Below are positions 12,601-21,189 of a DNA stretch of 64,000 bases, piece by piece; positions within the stretch are counted from its first letter, which is position 1; every line of letters starts with the position of its first letter. A model generated the notes under the pieces. That model saw only the letters and a list, made by a program, of their open reading frames with translations. It had not been told where the DNA came from and did not search any database. The stretch is from VRUE01 sp963727465 (lineage in GTDB: Bacteria > Actinomycetota > Thermoleophilia > Solirubrobacterales > 70-9), in the NCBI GenBank assembly GCA_963727465.1, contig CAVSGL010000003.1, positions 186,001 through 250,000 on the forward strand. The letters are read 5' to 3'. The translations under genes were made by a program, and so were the position numbers.

Positions 12601-15015
12601 CCAGTCTGCCTCAATTCCAGATGGCGGCCCTGAACTTGGAGGGGCCCGGCCGCAGGGGGTGTCGTGCGTAGGGCCGGCGAGGTGCACGTTTGTCGGAGAA
12701 GATCTGGCGAGCCTGGGCGAAGCTGAAGTCCTGCCCTTGGCGGAGCGGCTCAGAAACTCGCCGCGGGCAGCTACGGATGGCGCCACGGGCGTCGATGCCG
12801 AAGGGGCGACCCTGCGCGGCACCGTCAACCCCGAAGGCTACGAGACGAGCTACCAGTTCGAATACGGCACAACGACCGCTTACGGGAGCAAAGTCCCGGG
12901 CGAATCCGAAGATGCCGGCTCGGGCACCTCGAACGTCGCCGTGAGCGGGGCGGTGAGCGGATTTGAACCGAACACGACCTACCACTTCCGCCTGGTCGCG
13001 TCCAATGAAGCCGGCACCGATTACGGCGAAGACCGGACCTTCACGACCACGCCCGAATGGACCCTGCAGTCCACTCCCAGCCCGGGCACGAACGCCCGCC
13101 TCAACGCCGTCTCCTGCGCCTCGGCCAAGGAATGCGTCGCGGTCGGCCAGGAAGGGGGGGCTCCCTTCGGCGCCCGCTGGGATGCGAGCAAAGGCTGGAG
13201 CGCCGCCGCATGGAATTCGACGTCGACTCCTGGCGGGGGCAAAGCTCTGAGCGACATCTCCTGCGTTTCGAGCAGCTTCTGCCTCGCGGTTTCGACCACC
13301 ACTCTTTCCGTCCAGCGCTGGAACGGCAGCACATGGACCACCACGACCGCGCCCGCGCCGCCCGAATCCTCGAACACGGGCTTCTACGGCGTCTCCTGCG
13401 CTTCGACGACGAGCTGCATCGCCGTCGGCCTCTACATGACGGCCGGCGTCCCCCGTCCGCTCGCCGAGAGCTGGGACGGCAGCGAATGGACGCTTTTGCC
13501 CGACGCCTTCGAAGCGGGCGGCTTCCTCCCCGGTGTCTCCTGCACCTCGACGAGCTCCTGCACTGCGGTCAGCCGGCTCGGCACTGGGTCGTCCGGCGTG
13601 CTGGGCGCGGTGCGCTGGGACGGCGAAGAATGGAGCGCTCTGGGCGCGCCGGTGGAAATGAGCGCCGGGGTCGCCGACGTCTCCTGCGTCTCCGCCGACG
13701 CCTGCCTGGCCGTCTCGGGCAACTCCCCCCAGGCGCAGGTCTGGGACGGCTCGCAGTGGGTCCTCGCCGCCGCCCCGGCCCCCGCCGGCGGCAGCACGGT
13801 GAAGCTCTATGACGTCTCTTGCGCCGCGGCCGCCTCCTGCATGGCCTCCGGCTTCTTCAAGGACGAAGCGGGCAAGACCGTGGCCCTGGCCGAGCGCTGG
13901 GACGGCGACGAATGGATAGCTCGCCAGCCTCCCGGCCCGGAAGCGAGCGCGACCCGGCTGAACGGCATCGACTGCGCGGCGGCGACCCGCTGCACGGCGG
14001 TCGGCTACGACATACCGAAAGCGGGCGAATACGCGACCCTGGCCGAGCGCTACGGGACGCTGCCGCCCACCGCGACGACCAAGGCGGCCATCGAGCGTCA
14101 GCGCGAGCAGCGCCACCCTGCGCGGCACGCCAACCCGCAGGGCGCCCCGACGAGCTACTGGTTCGAATACGGCACCAGCACCTCCTACGGGACCAAACTC
14201 CCGCTCTCGCCGCAGGCGCTCGGCTCTGGCGCCGAAGACGTCTCCGTGAGTCACGCTCTGAGCGGACTCACGCCAAGCACGACCTACCACTTCCGGCTTC
14301 GTCACCGAAAGCGCCGAAGGCCCGTTCTCGGAGCGGAAAGGCCTTCACGGCTGAAACGGCAGAAGCCGAAGCGGGCACCCGACACTGGCACAAGTGCAGC
14401 TACGAAGGCGGCGAAGAACAGTTCGATCGACCCCGCCTGCAGCGATGAGACCGAAGGCGGCGAAGGCTCCTACGGACTTCGAATACGTCTTCTCCCAGGC
14501 CGCCGATGTGAGCGGGATCTCCGACTTCGTTCTCAGCTGGAAAGTCTCGGGCGTCCAGATCGAAGTGGACTGCGAAACGCAGGCGAGCAAAGAAACCACG
14601 GCCGAAAACCCGGCCGAAGAAGCGGCCGGAACGCTCGCAGGGTCGCTCAGAGCTCGAAGACTGCACCGTGGGTGGCGCCGTCGAACCCGGCTCATTGCAG
14701 CGCCGGGCCGATTCCGAATTCGGATTCGATGCCGAAGCGCTCGAAGCCGAAGGCAAAACCGAGTTGAAACTGAGCCCGTCCGAAGGCGAAATCCTGATCT
14801 CCTTGCTGCTGAAAAACGGTGAAAAAGGAAGCTGCCCGTTCGGCGGCACCTCCTTCAACTTCAAAGGCACGGTGACCGGCACGCAAAACAGCGCCAACGA
14901 GATCGAATTCAGCGAAGCCGGCAGCGACCTGATCGTCCTCGGCACCCCGGCATCGATGGTCGGCACGAGCAAGGTCGAGACCACCGGCGGCAACAGGCTG
15001 GTGCTGGCGCCGTAG
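9674..15015 (+). CDS. Secreted subtilisin-like (S8) protease with FN3-like and Kelch-like repeats; frameshifted 3' end
   Basis: The ATG at 9674 follows GAGGAG. Residues 1-40 form a signal peptide and about 75-140 an inhibitor-I9-like propeptide. The catalytic triad is visible: Asp180 (VIDTG), His221 (NGHGTHVAG) and Ser404 (SGTSMAAPH), with oxyanion Asn314. FN3-like modules follow (YEYG/FEYGT..YGSK, TTYHFR). They alternate with a long run of about 50-residue repeats of the pattern SC.....C.AVG...ERWDG..W, probably a beta-propeller. From about 14,080 several single-base frame changes occur. The homologous reading continues in other frames (SYWFEYGT, then FVTESAEGPFS, then SYEGGEEQ) and finishes in the frame ending at 15015. 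One long frame alone would end in unrelated residues at 14767. Confidence 0.8.
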
Positions 15016-15039
15016 CGGCGCTCAAGGGCGCCTTTGCGG

Positions 15040-15301
15040 TCTGCTGGGAGCGGGCCTACGCCGACGTCGGGGCGTGGCCGCGCTGGAACGAGGAGATCAA
15101 GACGGCGACGCTCGAGGGGCGGCTCGAGCTGGGCGCGCGGGCGAAGGTCGTCTTCGGCACCGGCCTGCGGGAGGAGATCCGCCGCTTCATGACCGCGAAG
15201 AAGCGCGACGGGCTGACGACGAAACCGTCACCAACTGAAGCCGGCGCCGTTGATGTGGACTTAGCGTCGCCATGCCATAGCGCTACAATCCGTCCACTAT
15301 G
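15040..15301 (+). pseudogene. SRPBCC/polyketide-cyclase-like gene remnant
   Basis: An open frame without a start codon encodes YADVGAWPRWNEEIKTATLE followed by GRLELGARAKVVF, which matches the N-terminal strand-helix region of SRPBCC lipid-binding-fold proteins. Both the usual N-terminal 'P...VW' start and the remaining ~90 residues are missing. The frame runs without homology into the TGA that overlaps the start of the next gene. It looks like a truncated remnant left between the protease gene and the inserted toxin-antitoxin pair. Identification rests on about 40 residues. Confidence 0.5.
15261..15298 (+). promoter_or_regulatory. Likely promoter of mazEF-like pair, leaderless
   Basis: A -35-like TTAGCG at 15261 and a -10 TACAAT at 15284 are separated by 17 nt. 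The -10 ends only 9 nt before the ATG at 15299 and no Shine-Dalgarno sequence is present, so the transcript is probably leaderless. The palindrome AGCGCT overlaps the -10, and the same GCGCTACA core occurs before the second MazEF pair at 54.2 kb. Confidence 0.5.
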
Positions 15302-15532
15302 ACCGTCACCGCCACCATCCGTGTGCCCCGCGAGACCCGCGACAGCCTCGCTGCCCGCGCCCGGGAGCGCGGCGTCTCGCTGTCCTCCCTGCTGACCGAG
15401 TTCGCCCGACGTGCCGAGCGGTCCGAGGCGCTTCGCTCCGAGCGCGAGGCGACCCGCGCCGACCTGGCCGACCCCGAGGCCCGCGCCGAGTACGGCTTGT
15501 GGGAGGCGACGGTCGGTGACGGATTCGACTGA
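15299..15532 (+). CDS. Ribbon-helix-helix antitoxin (MazE/CopG type)
   Basis: This 77-residue protein starts TVTATIRVPRETRDSLAARA, a typical ribbon-helix-helix strand and first helix, followed by RGVSLSSLLTEFARRAER as the second helix. The acidic, Trp-containing C-terminus is typical of the toxin-binding tail. It overlaps the MazF-like toxin gene by 17 nt, the usual order for type II modules. It is expected to bind and repress its own promoter, where a palindrome overlaps the -10. Confidence 0.75.
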   Translation: MTVTATIRVPRETRDSLAARARERGVSLSSLLTEFARRAERSEALRSEREATRADLADPEARAEYGLWEATVGDGFD

Positions 15533-15890
15533 GCCGCGACGCGGCGAGATCTGGCTGGCGTCGTTCGGCGCCGCCCGTCGCGGCGAGCCGGGGAAGAACC
15601 GCCCGGCGCTCGTCGTCTCCGTCGACGAGCTGCTCGGCGTTGCCGAGCACGAGCTGGTCGTCGTCGTGCCGCTATCGAGTTCCGTCGCTCCCTCGCGCCT
15701 GCGCCCGCCGGTCAAGCCCGGCAGCGGGATCGACAACGACAGCGCCGCGGTCTGCCGCGCGATCCGCGGCGTTGCGCGCTCTCGGCTGCTTCGCCGCCTC
15801 GGCGAGGCGAGCGGCGGCACGCTGGCCGAGGTCGAGGCGGCGCTCGTCACCGTCCTTGGCCTTGAGCAGCTCGTCCCGCCCTCCGGGTAG
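15516..15890 (+). CDS. MazF/PemK-family endoribonuclease toxin
   Basis: The GTG at 15516 gives 124 residues. PRRGEIWLASFGAARRGEPG contains the conserved 'RGEIW' strand, and the KNRPALVVSVDELL motif follows. VVVVPLSS and an SRLLRRLGEAS region match the remaining MazF core. MazF toxins cleave single-stranded mRNA at short sequence motifs; the specificity cannot be read from the sequence. The start was chosen because upstream in-frame residues are Arg/Pro-rich shadow sequence of the antitoxin gene. Confidence 0.8.
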   Translation: MTDSTEPRRGEIWLASFGAARRGEPGKNRPALVVSVDELLGVAEHELVVVVPLSSSVAPSRLRPPVKPGSGIDNDSAAVCRAIRGVARSRLLRRLGEASGGTLAEVEAALVTVLGLEQLVPPSG

Positions 15891-15892
15891 AG

Positions 15893-16276
15893 CTTGCGGC
15901 ATACGGTGCGCTTGCGGATCAGGGTCAGCTTCCTCTCGCGGCTGGTCAGCCGCGGCTCATGCCGCCCTGCCGCCCCCGCCGATGCCGGATGGACCGCCGC
16001 GCGGATATGCGCCTCGCCCTCGCCGACGTTCTTGAACGAGTGCCGCACGCCGGGGTCGACCACCAGCTCGGCGCCCGGCTCCGGGATCGTCTTCTTCCTC
16101 CCGACCTTGAACCGCACCCGGCCCGAGAGGACCGTCCAGCGCTCCTCCACCGCGGGATGGAGGTGCGGTGGCCCGTCGCCGCCGGGGGCGACCCGGATGT
16201 CGACGACCAGGTCCTCGCCCGCGCGGCTGAAGCGGTAGTGCTGGCGGCGGTTGGGGTCAAAGACTGTCTCTGCCAT
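15893..16276 (-). pseudogene. Cupin-domain protein, apparently 3'-truncated
   Basis: The N-terminal ~100 residues are a clear cupin: HLHPAVEERWTVLSG gives the first metal-site motif and PGVRHSFKNVGE the second. Related proteins continue for another ~50 residues. Here the recognisable similarity stops near 15960, where the frame runs antisense into the MazF-like gene. The open frame itself does not stop until 15056, but that part is complementary to the toxin and antitoxin genes and does not look like protein. It is divergent from the TetR gene at 16339 and shares its promoter region, so it is probably the regulated target. Confidence 0.6.
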
Positions 16277-16287
16277 CGCTCCTCCTC

Positions 16288-16338
16288 AAGTTGGCTACCG
16301 ACCGGTAACTTATCAGCGGAAGCTACTCTGCGGTAACG
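16288..16338. promoter_or_regulatory. TetR operator region between cupin and tetR
   Basis: TACCG-AC-CGGTA at 16296-16307 is a perfect 5-bp dyad. A further half-site CGGTAA lies at 16331-16336, directly before the ATG at 16339. A dyad in a 60-bp divergent intergenic region is the usual arrangement for an autoregulating TetR protein. Confidence 0.6.
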
Positions 16339-16929
16339 ATGGCGAGCAGCTCCGGCAGACGACTCCCGCCCGGCGAGCGCCGGGCGCTGATCGAAGCCGC
16401 GGCGGCCGAGCTGTTCGCCGAGCATGGCTACGCGGGCGCCACCCTGGAGCAGATCGCCGCGCGGGCGGGAGTGACCAAGCCCGTCCTCTACCGCCACTTC
16501 GCCGGCAAGAAGGACCTGCACATGTCGCTGCTCGCCGAGCACCGCGACGGCCTGCTCGCCGAGCTGGCGCGCAGCGCGGCGGGGGAGGGGCCGCCGGCCG
16601 AGCGCCTGCCGCTCATCCTCGACGCCTGGTTCGCCTACGTCGAGCGCCATCCCTACGCCTGGCGGATGCTCTTCCGCGACACCACCGGCGACCCCGAGAT
16701 CGAGGCCTTCCACCGCGAGCTGCAGGCGAGCGCCCGCCGGCTCACCGCGGCGCTGATCGCGAACGAGCCGGGACTCGGGATCCCCGAGCGCGAGCTCGAG
16801 CCGACCGCGGAGCTGATCCGCGCCGCGACCACTGGCCTCGCCCTCTGGTGGCTGGACAACCCCGACCTGCCGCGCGCGGTCCCGGTCGCCGCGGCGACCA
16901 GGTTCCTGCGCGACGGGATCGCACCCTGA
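16339..16929 (+). CDS. TetR-family transcriptional regulator
   Basis: This 196-residue protein has a classical TetR N-terminal helix-turn-helix: RRALIEAAAAELFAEHGYAG, TLEQIAARAGVTKPVLYRHF and AGKKDL. The C-terminal helical ligand domain ends with LWWLDNPDLPRA. It is divergently transcribed from the cupin gene with a palindromic operator between them, so it probably represses itself and the cupin gene. Confidence 0.88.
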   Translation: MASSSGRRLPPGERRALIEAAAAELFAEHGYAGATLEQIAARAGVTKPVLYRHFAGKKDLHMSLLAEHRDGLLAELARSAAGEGPPAERLPLILDAWFAYVERHPYAWRMLFRDTTGDPEIEAFHRELQASARRLTAALIANEPGLGIPERELEPTAELIRAATTGLALWWLDNPDLPRAVPVAAATRFLRDGIAP

Positions 16930-17229
16930 CGGCGACCGGGCAAGGTCCTCGCCAACACGATCCACATCGAGGGCCCGCCGGTGCCGCTTCGGCGGTCATC
17001 TCCGCCGAACGTTCGAGCAGCTGCCCGACTCCACCGGCGAGCAGCCGGTCGCGATGACCGTCCCTGCTCGGCTTCGAGTCGCCGAGCGAGCCCGAGCGCA
17101 AGTTCTCGTAGGCGTTCCAACCCGGCTGGCCACCGCCTGTCCCCCTTCGCACCTCCCGTCCGTCTCGGATGTAGCGGGCGCCTCTCCAGGCGAACGCCCG
17201 CAACATCCGAGCGAGAGGAGAACGACCGC
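16930..17229. other. 300-bp stretch without an intact gene
   Basis: Short coding-like fragments are visible on the plus strand (VLANTIHIEGP near 16947 and LLGFESPSEPERKFS ending at about 17109), but they are in different frames and too short to assign. I see no promoter, RNA or repeat here. It looks like decayed gene remnants. Confidence 0.4.
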
Positions 17230-17499
17230 GTGCCGCGCATATGCAGCTTCTACGGAATCGTCATCTACATGTACCACGAAGAGGGTCCTCATCCCGGACG
17301 GGCTCACTTCCACGCCGAATACGGCGAGGACGAAGCGTCCTTCGACATCGATACGCTGGAGCAGATCGCCGGCCGCTTGCCCGCACGCGCCCGCAGGCTC
17401 GTCGTCGAGTGGGCCGCGCTGCACCGCGACGAGTTGCGCGACAACTGGTCCTTCGCACGTGAACACCGGCCGCTGCAGAAGATCGACCCACTACCATGA
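17230..17499 (+). CDS. DUF4160 protein
   Basis: The GTG at 17230 gives 89 residues: PRICSFYGIVIYMYHEEGPH, then HFHAEYGEDEA, IDTLEQIAGRLPARA and VVEWAALHRDEL. These are the signature blocks of DUF4160. Family members are usually found directly upstream of DUF2442 proteins, as here with a 4-nt overlap, and the pair has been considered toxin-antitoxin-like. The biochemical activity is unknown. Confidence 0.8.
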   Translation: MPRICSFYGIVIYMYHEEGPHPGRAHFHAEYGEDEASFDIDTLEQIAGRLPARARRLVVEWAALHRDELRDNWSFAREHRPLQKIDPLP

Positions 17500-17819
17500 A
17501 GTCGATGCGAGGAACGCCGCGACTGCTCGAAGCGAAGCCGACCGACGGCTACACCGTCCACGTCTGTTTCGAGGACGGCACTGCCGCTGAGGTCGACCTT
17601 TCCTACCTGCTCGACTACGGCGGCGTCTTCGAGCCGCTGCGCGACCCGGAGTTCTTCCGCACCCTCCGCGTCTATACCGGGGGACAGACGATCTACTGGC
17701 CTCAGAATCCCGGGGTGCCTGAGGGAGAGCAGTTCGAGGGCGTCTCGTCCGTCCAGGCAGATATCGCGCCAGAGACCCTCTACGCCCACGCCCGCCGCAA
17801 CGCGACCACGGCCGCATAA
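17496..17819 (+). CDS. DUF2442 protein
   Basis: This 107-residue protein contains DGYTVHVCFEDGTAAEVDLS, GGVFEPLRDPEFFRTLRV and TIYWPQNPGVPEGEQF, which are DUF2442 hallmarks. The ATG overlaps the stop of the DUF4160 gene by 4 nt, indicating coupled translation. It is presumed to be the partner (antitoxin-like) protein of the pair. No DNA-binding motif is evident. Confidence 0.8.
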   Translation: MKSMRGTPRLLEAKPTDGYTVHVCFEDGTAAEVDLSYLLDYGGVFEPLRDPEFFRTLRVYTGGQTIYWPQNPGVPEGEQFEGVSSVQADIAPETLYAHARRNATTAA

Positions 17820-17943
17820 ACGCGACCTCCGATCGCCGCGTGCATTGGCAAAGCGGGCGTCCACCCACTCCGCCCACACCGGTTGATCGAAGTGAGGCGG
17901 AAAATGCCCGTGGTGCGCCGGGTCAACCGCTATCCTGTCCTTG

Positions 17944-18186
17944 ATGGGTAAGGAGCGGTCAACGAACCAACCGGCAGCCGAGCGCCAGGTGCGCCCGGTC
18001 GACCTCGGTCTTTCCGAGGGCAAGTCGATGGCGTTCGCGCCGACGGCTGTGCTGCAGCCCGAGGGGCCGCCGATCGGTGGCCTTGCTCCGGCGAGTCCCA
18101 ACGGAGCGGGTGCCTCCGGCGCGGGTTCGGCCGATGCCTCGGCCGATCAAGGTTCGAGCGACACTGACGCTTCTCCTGGCGATTAG
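17944..18186 (+). CDS. Small Ala/Gly/Ser-rich protein of unknown function
   Basis: A putative 80-residue protein with a low-complexity acidic C-terminus (ASGAGSADASADQGSSDTDA). It starts at an ATG, with an alternative TTG one codon earlier, and ends 6 nt before the DUF6338 gene. No family is recognised and coding status is uncertain; position and strand suggest it belongs with the next two genes. Confidence 0.4.
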   Translation: MGKERSTNQPAAERQVRPVDLGLSEGKSMAFAPTAVLQPEGPPIGGLAPASPNGAGASGAGSADASADQGSSDTDASPGD

Positions 18187-18192
18187 CGGGCC

Positions 18193-18846
18193 GTGTTCCC
18201 GGACACCCTGCTTGGCCTGGTCGTCTTCTCTGCAGCCGCTGGCCCCGGCTATCTGTACGTTCGCCTCTCGCGCGCCCGCGAGCCGCGCTATGAGCGCACC
18301 ACGCTTGAGGAGGCGGCCGAGTTCGTCGTCTTCGGCGCCCTCTCCAGTGCTTTGGCAATCCTCCTCACCCTGGGCGTAGGCGACGCGATCGGCCTCCTCG
18401 ATGCCGATGCCCTGCGACGCGACGCAACCGCCTACGTCCTTGAGGAGCCCCTGCGCGTGCTTCTGGCGCTCACCGTCGTGCTCGCGCTCAGCTACGGGAC
18501 CGTCTGGCTGCTCACGACGCGGCTGATCCATCGCGGCGCGCCCACGATCAGCCCCGGCGAGACCGCCTGGTACGCGGCGTTTCACCGCATGCTGCCCGAA
18601 AAGCACGGTGCATACGTCACCGTCGAGCTGCGCGACGGCAGGGCGGTGGCCGGAATCGTCGTCGCCTATACGCCGGACGCGGACGAGCCACGAGAGATCC
18701 TGCTCTTCAGCCCTGTCGGCGGAAGCCTCTGGCTGCGCGAAAAAGATCGTACGGTGCGCAAACTGCCTGATTTGTTCCTGATACTTGAAAGTACGGACAT
18801 CCTCATGATCGGTGGGCGCTACACCCAGGCGGCCCCTTCCAGCTGA
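18193..18846 (+). CDS. DUF6338 membrane protein
   Basis: This 217-residue protein starts with GTG. Hydrophobic segments lie at about 1-20 (DTLLGLVVFSAAAGPGYLYV), 45-62 and 90-112, followed by a soluble C-terminal half with a Sm-like strand pattern (AYVTVELRDGRAVAGIVVAY and EILLFSPVGG). This layout fits DUF6338. The next gene, 5 nt downstream, encodes a 4-fold beta flower protein, a frequent neighbour. The function is unknown. Confidence 0.7.
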   Translation: MFPDTLLGLVVFSAAAGPGYLYVRLSRAREPRYERTTLEEAAEFVVFGALSSALAILLTLGVGDAIGLLDADALRRDATAYVLEEPLRVLLALTVVLALSYGTVWLLTTRLIHRGAPTISPGETAWYAAFHRMLPEKHGAYVTVELRDGRAVAGIVVAYTPDADEPREILLFSPVGGSLWLREKDRTVRKLPDLFLILESTDILMIGGRYTQAAPSS

Positions 18847-18851
18847 AACTG

Positions 18852-19175
18852 GTGGCCGAGCGTCTGCAATACCTCTATGACTCCTCCGGCGACTGGATCG
18901 CCTTTCGGATCGGTAGGTTCGTCTACGACGTAGATGCCGACTGGATCGGCTGGCTTCCCTGGGGCGATGCCGATGTCGTCGATACCGACGGTGATTACCT
19001 GGGCACGATCTTCTCTGGCAATCGTTTCTACCGGCGCGCCGATCAGCGGTATCGCGGCTACCCTGGTTATCCGGGCTACCCAGGCTATCCCGGTTACCCA
19101 GGGTATCCGGGGTATGCGGGTTACTCGCCACTGCCACCGATGACCGAGGACATCGACTCGTTGAAAAGGGGCTAG
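18852..19175 (+). CDS. 4-fold beta flower-type protein with Pro-Gly-Tyr repeats
   Basis: This 107-residue protein starts with GTG. Residues about 3-60 (LQYLYDSSGDWIAFRIGRFV, YDVDADWIGWLPWGD, VDTDGDYLGTI) show the repeated short beta-hairpin pattern of the 4-fold beta flower fold. Residues 69-90 are a run of Gly-Tyr-Pro triplets encoded by a 9-bp tandem repeat. It probably works with the DUF6338 membrane protein just upstream; the role is not known. Confidence 0.6.
   Translation: MAERLQYLYDSSGDWIAFRIGRFVYDVDADWIGWLPWGDADVVDTDGDYLGTIFSGNRFYRRADQRYRGYPGYPGYPGYPGYPGYPGYAGYSPLPPMTEDIDSLKRG
19056..19121 (+). repeat. 9-bp tandem repeat encoding Gly-Tyr-Pro
   Basis: About seven copies of GGNTAYCCN encode GYP triplets; the last unit has Ala in place of Pro. 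Tandem arrays of this kind can change copy number by slippage without shifting the frame. Confidence 0.8.
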
Positions 19176-19197
19176 GTTGTTGTCGTCGGGCTGGCCC

Positions 19198-20108
19198 TCA
19201 GCACAACCGCCCCACGGGCAGGAACCTCGCCCCGGTCGCAAACCCGCAGTACTCCTCGAAGCCGGGCTCTGGCAGGTGCAGCGCCGGGAGCCAATATAGG
19301 CGGAGCGGGGGACACCCTCCACGTCTCTCAGTCGCCCGTAGGGATCTTCGCGCCAGCCGTTCAGCTCCCACATCAGCCTGTCGGCCTCCCGCGTCGCCGC
19401 CATCGGCGTGCCGGCGGTCGTCAGCCCCACCCCGGCCGGGGAGTGGACCTTGCCATCGACCTCCAGCGTGTTCATCACACCCGACTTTCGCAGCTTCAGT
19501 CGGTCCTCGTCCGAGTACTTCTGGGACAGTCCGATGATGCCTTTCGCCTCCATCACCAGGCCCGCCTGTGGCCAGTTGCGCACCATCACCGCGAAAATCT
19601 CCTCGGCCGCCCAGTTCGTGTGCGAGGGGTGATCGAAGACGCCGAGCAGGTAGGCGTCGGAGTCCTTGAACACGGCGAAGAGGACATCACCGGTCCGCCG
19701 GGTGAATTCACCTCTGCCCATCTCCGTGGAGAGATGAAGGTGATGGATGCCCCACTCGGCGAGCAGGAGATCGCGGTCGCTGCGCTTGGGTAACGGATCG
19801 GAGTCCTTGCCTCCCACCGGCAGCACGATCCGGCTGCTGAGGTGGGGATTCAGATCGTCACCTTGGGCAACCTTCGCCTCGATCACAGCCAGCGCCGCAG
19901 CGTGCTCTTCTGACTTCGAGCTACCTTCCAGCTCCGCCGAGCGATGGACCCTGCGTGGAAGCGGATGGACGAAGCGCCCCCGCCAAACGCGATAATCGAT
20001 CAGTAGGCCGCTGAGACCCTGTCCTTCGATGTAGCCGGGTTTAGCCGGCATCGCTTCTGCGATGTGTCGGCGTACGCGTCTTTCCAGTCGTTCGACGATG
20101 TCGGCCAA
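19198..20108 (-). CDS. Unknown protein, one apparent frameshift near 19.31 kb
   Basis: A TTG start at 20108 preceded by AGGAGGGG is the best start. About 300 residues include a basic N-terminus (VERLERRVRRHI), LLLAEWGIHHLHLS, GDVLFAVFKDSDAYLLGVFD and EEIFAVMVRNWP. The C-terminus in the first frame (RSAYIGSRRCT) looks non-native. The neighbouring frame reads LPALHLPEPGFEEYCGFATG and stops at 19198, so a one-base change in a G-run near 19315 has split the reading. I do not recognise the family. It lies 42 nt downstream of another unknown gene on the same strand. Confidence 0.6.
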
Positions 20109-20150
20109 GGTGCCCCTCCTTGGGCGCTCAGGCTTTCGCGACCTTCATGC

Positions 20151-21134
20151 CTAAGCTGCCTCGGCTCCCGTCAAAGTCTCGGCGGCGCTGGCCTGTGCTT
20201 GCGCTCCGAGATTGGGCAGGGTGGCCAGTACGAGGCGCTGCGCGATCTCCACACCCTCCGCGCGTGCGGAGAAGGCCTCGATCAGCAGCGTCTCCTCGCT
20301 TTCGGAGACCAGGTCCAAGCACGCGCACAGGGCGATCGTCAACGAGAGGGCTTTCGGGCGCCAGCCGTCCCTGGCGGTTCCGTGCCGGAATCCATCGCCC
20401 CGACCGCCGTACACCTGGCGGCGCATGAAGCCGTCAAGCGCGTCGTCCAGCCCGAGCGGCTTCAAGATCGCCTCGACGCTGCCCACGTTGCCCCTCTTTC
20501 CGCTCGCCTCGGTGAAACGCAGCTTGGTCTTCGCCCGCTCGACGAGATCTCTCCGCTCGGCCTCTTCGACGAAAGCACCCTCGAGAGCGATGATCAGCAG
20601 CGGGACGGCCACCTCGTACTCCTGCTGGGCGACGTGGTCCAAGCCCGCCGCCAGCTGCTTGCGATGGTGGGCGGCCAGCGGTGCCTCTTCCATCTCGCCC
20701 CGCAACCTCTCGATGAACGCCGGATCGGCGAGCGAGGACTCGATAAACGCGATCACATCGTCCTCGGCGCCCTCGTCGAGCAGGACCATCAGCGCCAGGC
20801 CGTTTACGAAGTCCAGTCTCGAGACGAGAAAAGCCCACTCTGGATCGCTTCCCCAACGCTCCCACAGCTGCTGCAGCCTTGGCTGCACCGTCACCATGAT
20901 CGCGATCCCTCCGAGGACTTCTTCGATCTCCTCGCTGTGGTCGGCGACCCATTGCGAGAAGCGCGCACCCGCATTCCGCAGCGCTCTGACTGCTGCGTCC
21001 AGAATCTCTTTCCAGCTGGGAAGCGGTGTTGTCCCGCTGTCGCCTGCTCCGCCGATCTCCTCGTTCATCTCGACGATCTTAGAGACGCTCGTCCTGCCGC
21101 CGATCGATCTCTGTGTTGCCTGAGCGACCGACAT
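20151..21134 (-). CDS. Unknown mostly helical protein
   Basis: About 327 residues from an ATG at 21134; a shorter start at 21070 is possible. It is rich in acidic helices (DHSEEIEEVLGGIAIMV, FIESSLADPAFIERL). A segment HHRKQLAAGLDHVAQQEYEV followed by AVPLLIIALEGAF resembles helical regions of HEPN-like or abortive-infection-associated proteins; this is a weak resemblance. It probably forms a two-gene operon with the unknown gene at 19198-20108. No catalytic motif is identified. Confidence 0.6.
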   Translation of the reverse strand: MSVAQATQRSIGGRTSVSKIVEMNEEIGGAGDSGTTPLPSWKEILDAAVRALRNAGARFSQWVADHSEEIEEVLGGIAIMVTVQPRLQQLWERWGSDPEWAFLVSRLDFVNGLALMVLLDEGAEDDVIAFIESSLADPAFIERLRGEMEEAPLAAHHRKQLAAGLDHVAQQEYEVAVPLLIIALEGAFVEEAERRDLVERAKTKLRFTEASGKRGNVGSVEAILKPLGLDDALDGFMRRQVYGGRGDGFRHGTARDGWRPKALSLTIALCACLDLVSESEETLLIEAFSARAEGVEIAQRLVLATLPNLGAQAQASAAETLTGAEAA

Positions 21135-21189
21135 ATACTGTGCAATCAGTCTCGTTCCACACCGGTCAACGGCAGAGGAGAGGTGACGG

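Noticed and set aside
11700..14050. The repeated SC...C.AVG...WDG modules as separate genes
   Set aside because: They form one continuous frame with the subtilisin domain and are internal repeats of a propeller-like region.
15056..15892. Continuation of the cupin frame through the MazEF region on the minus strand
   Set aside because: It is antisense to two recognisable genes, and its residues show no cupin or other family pattern.
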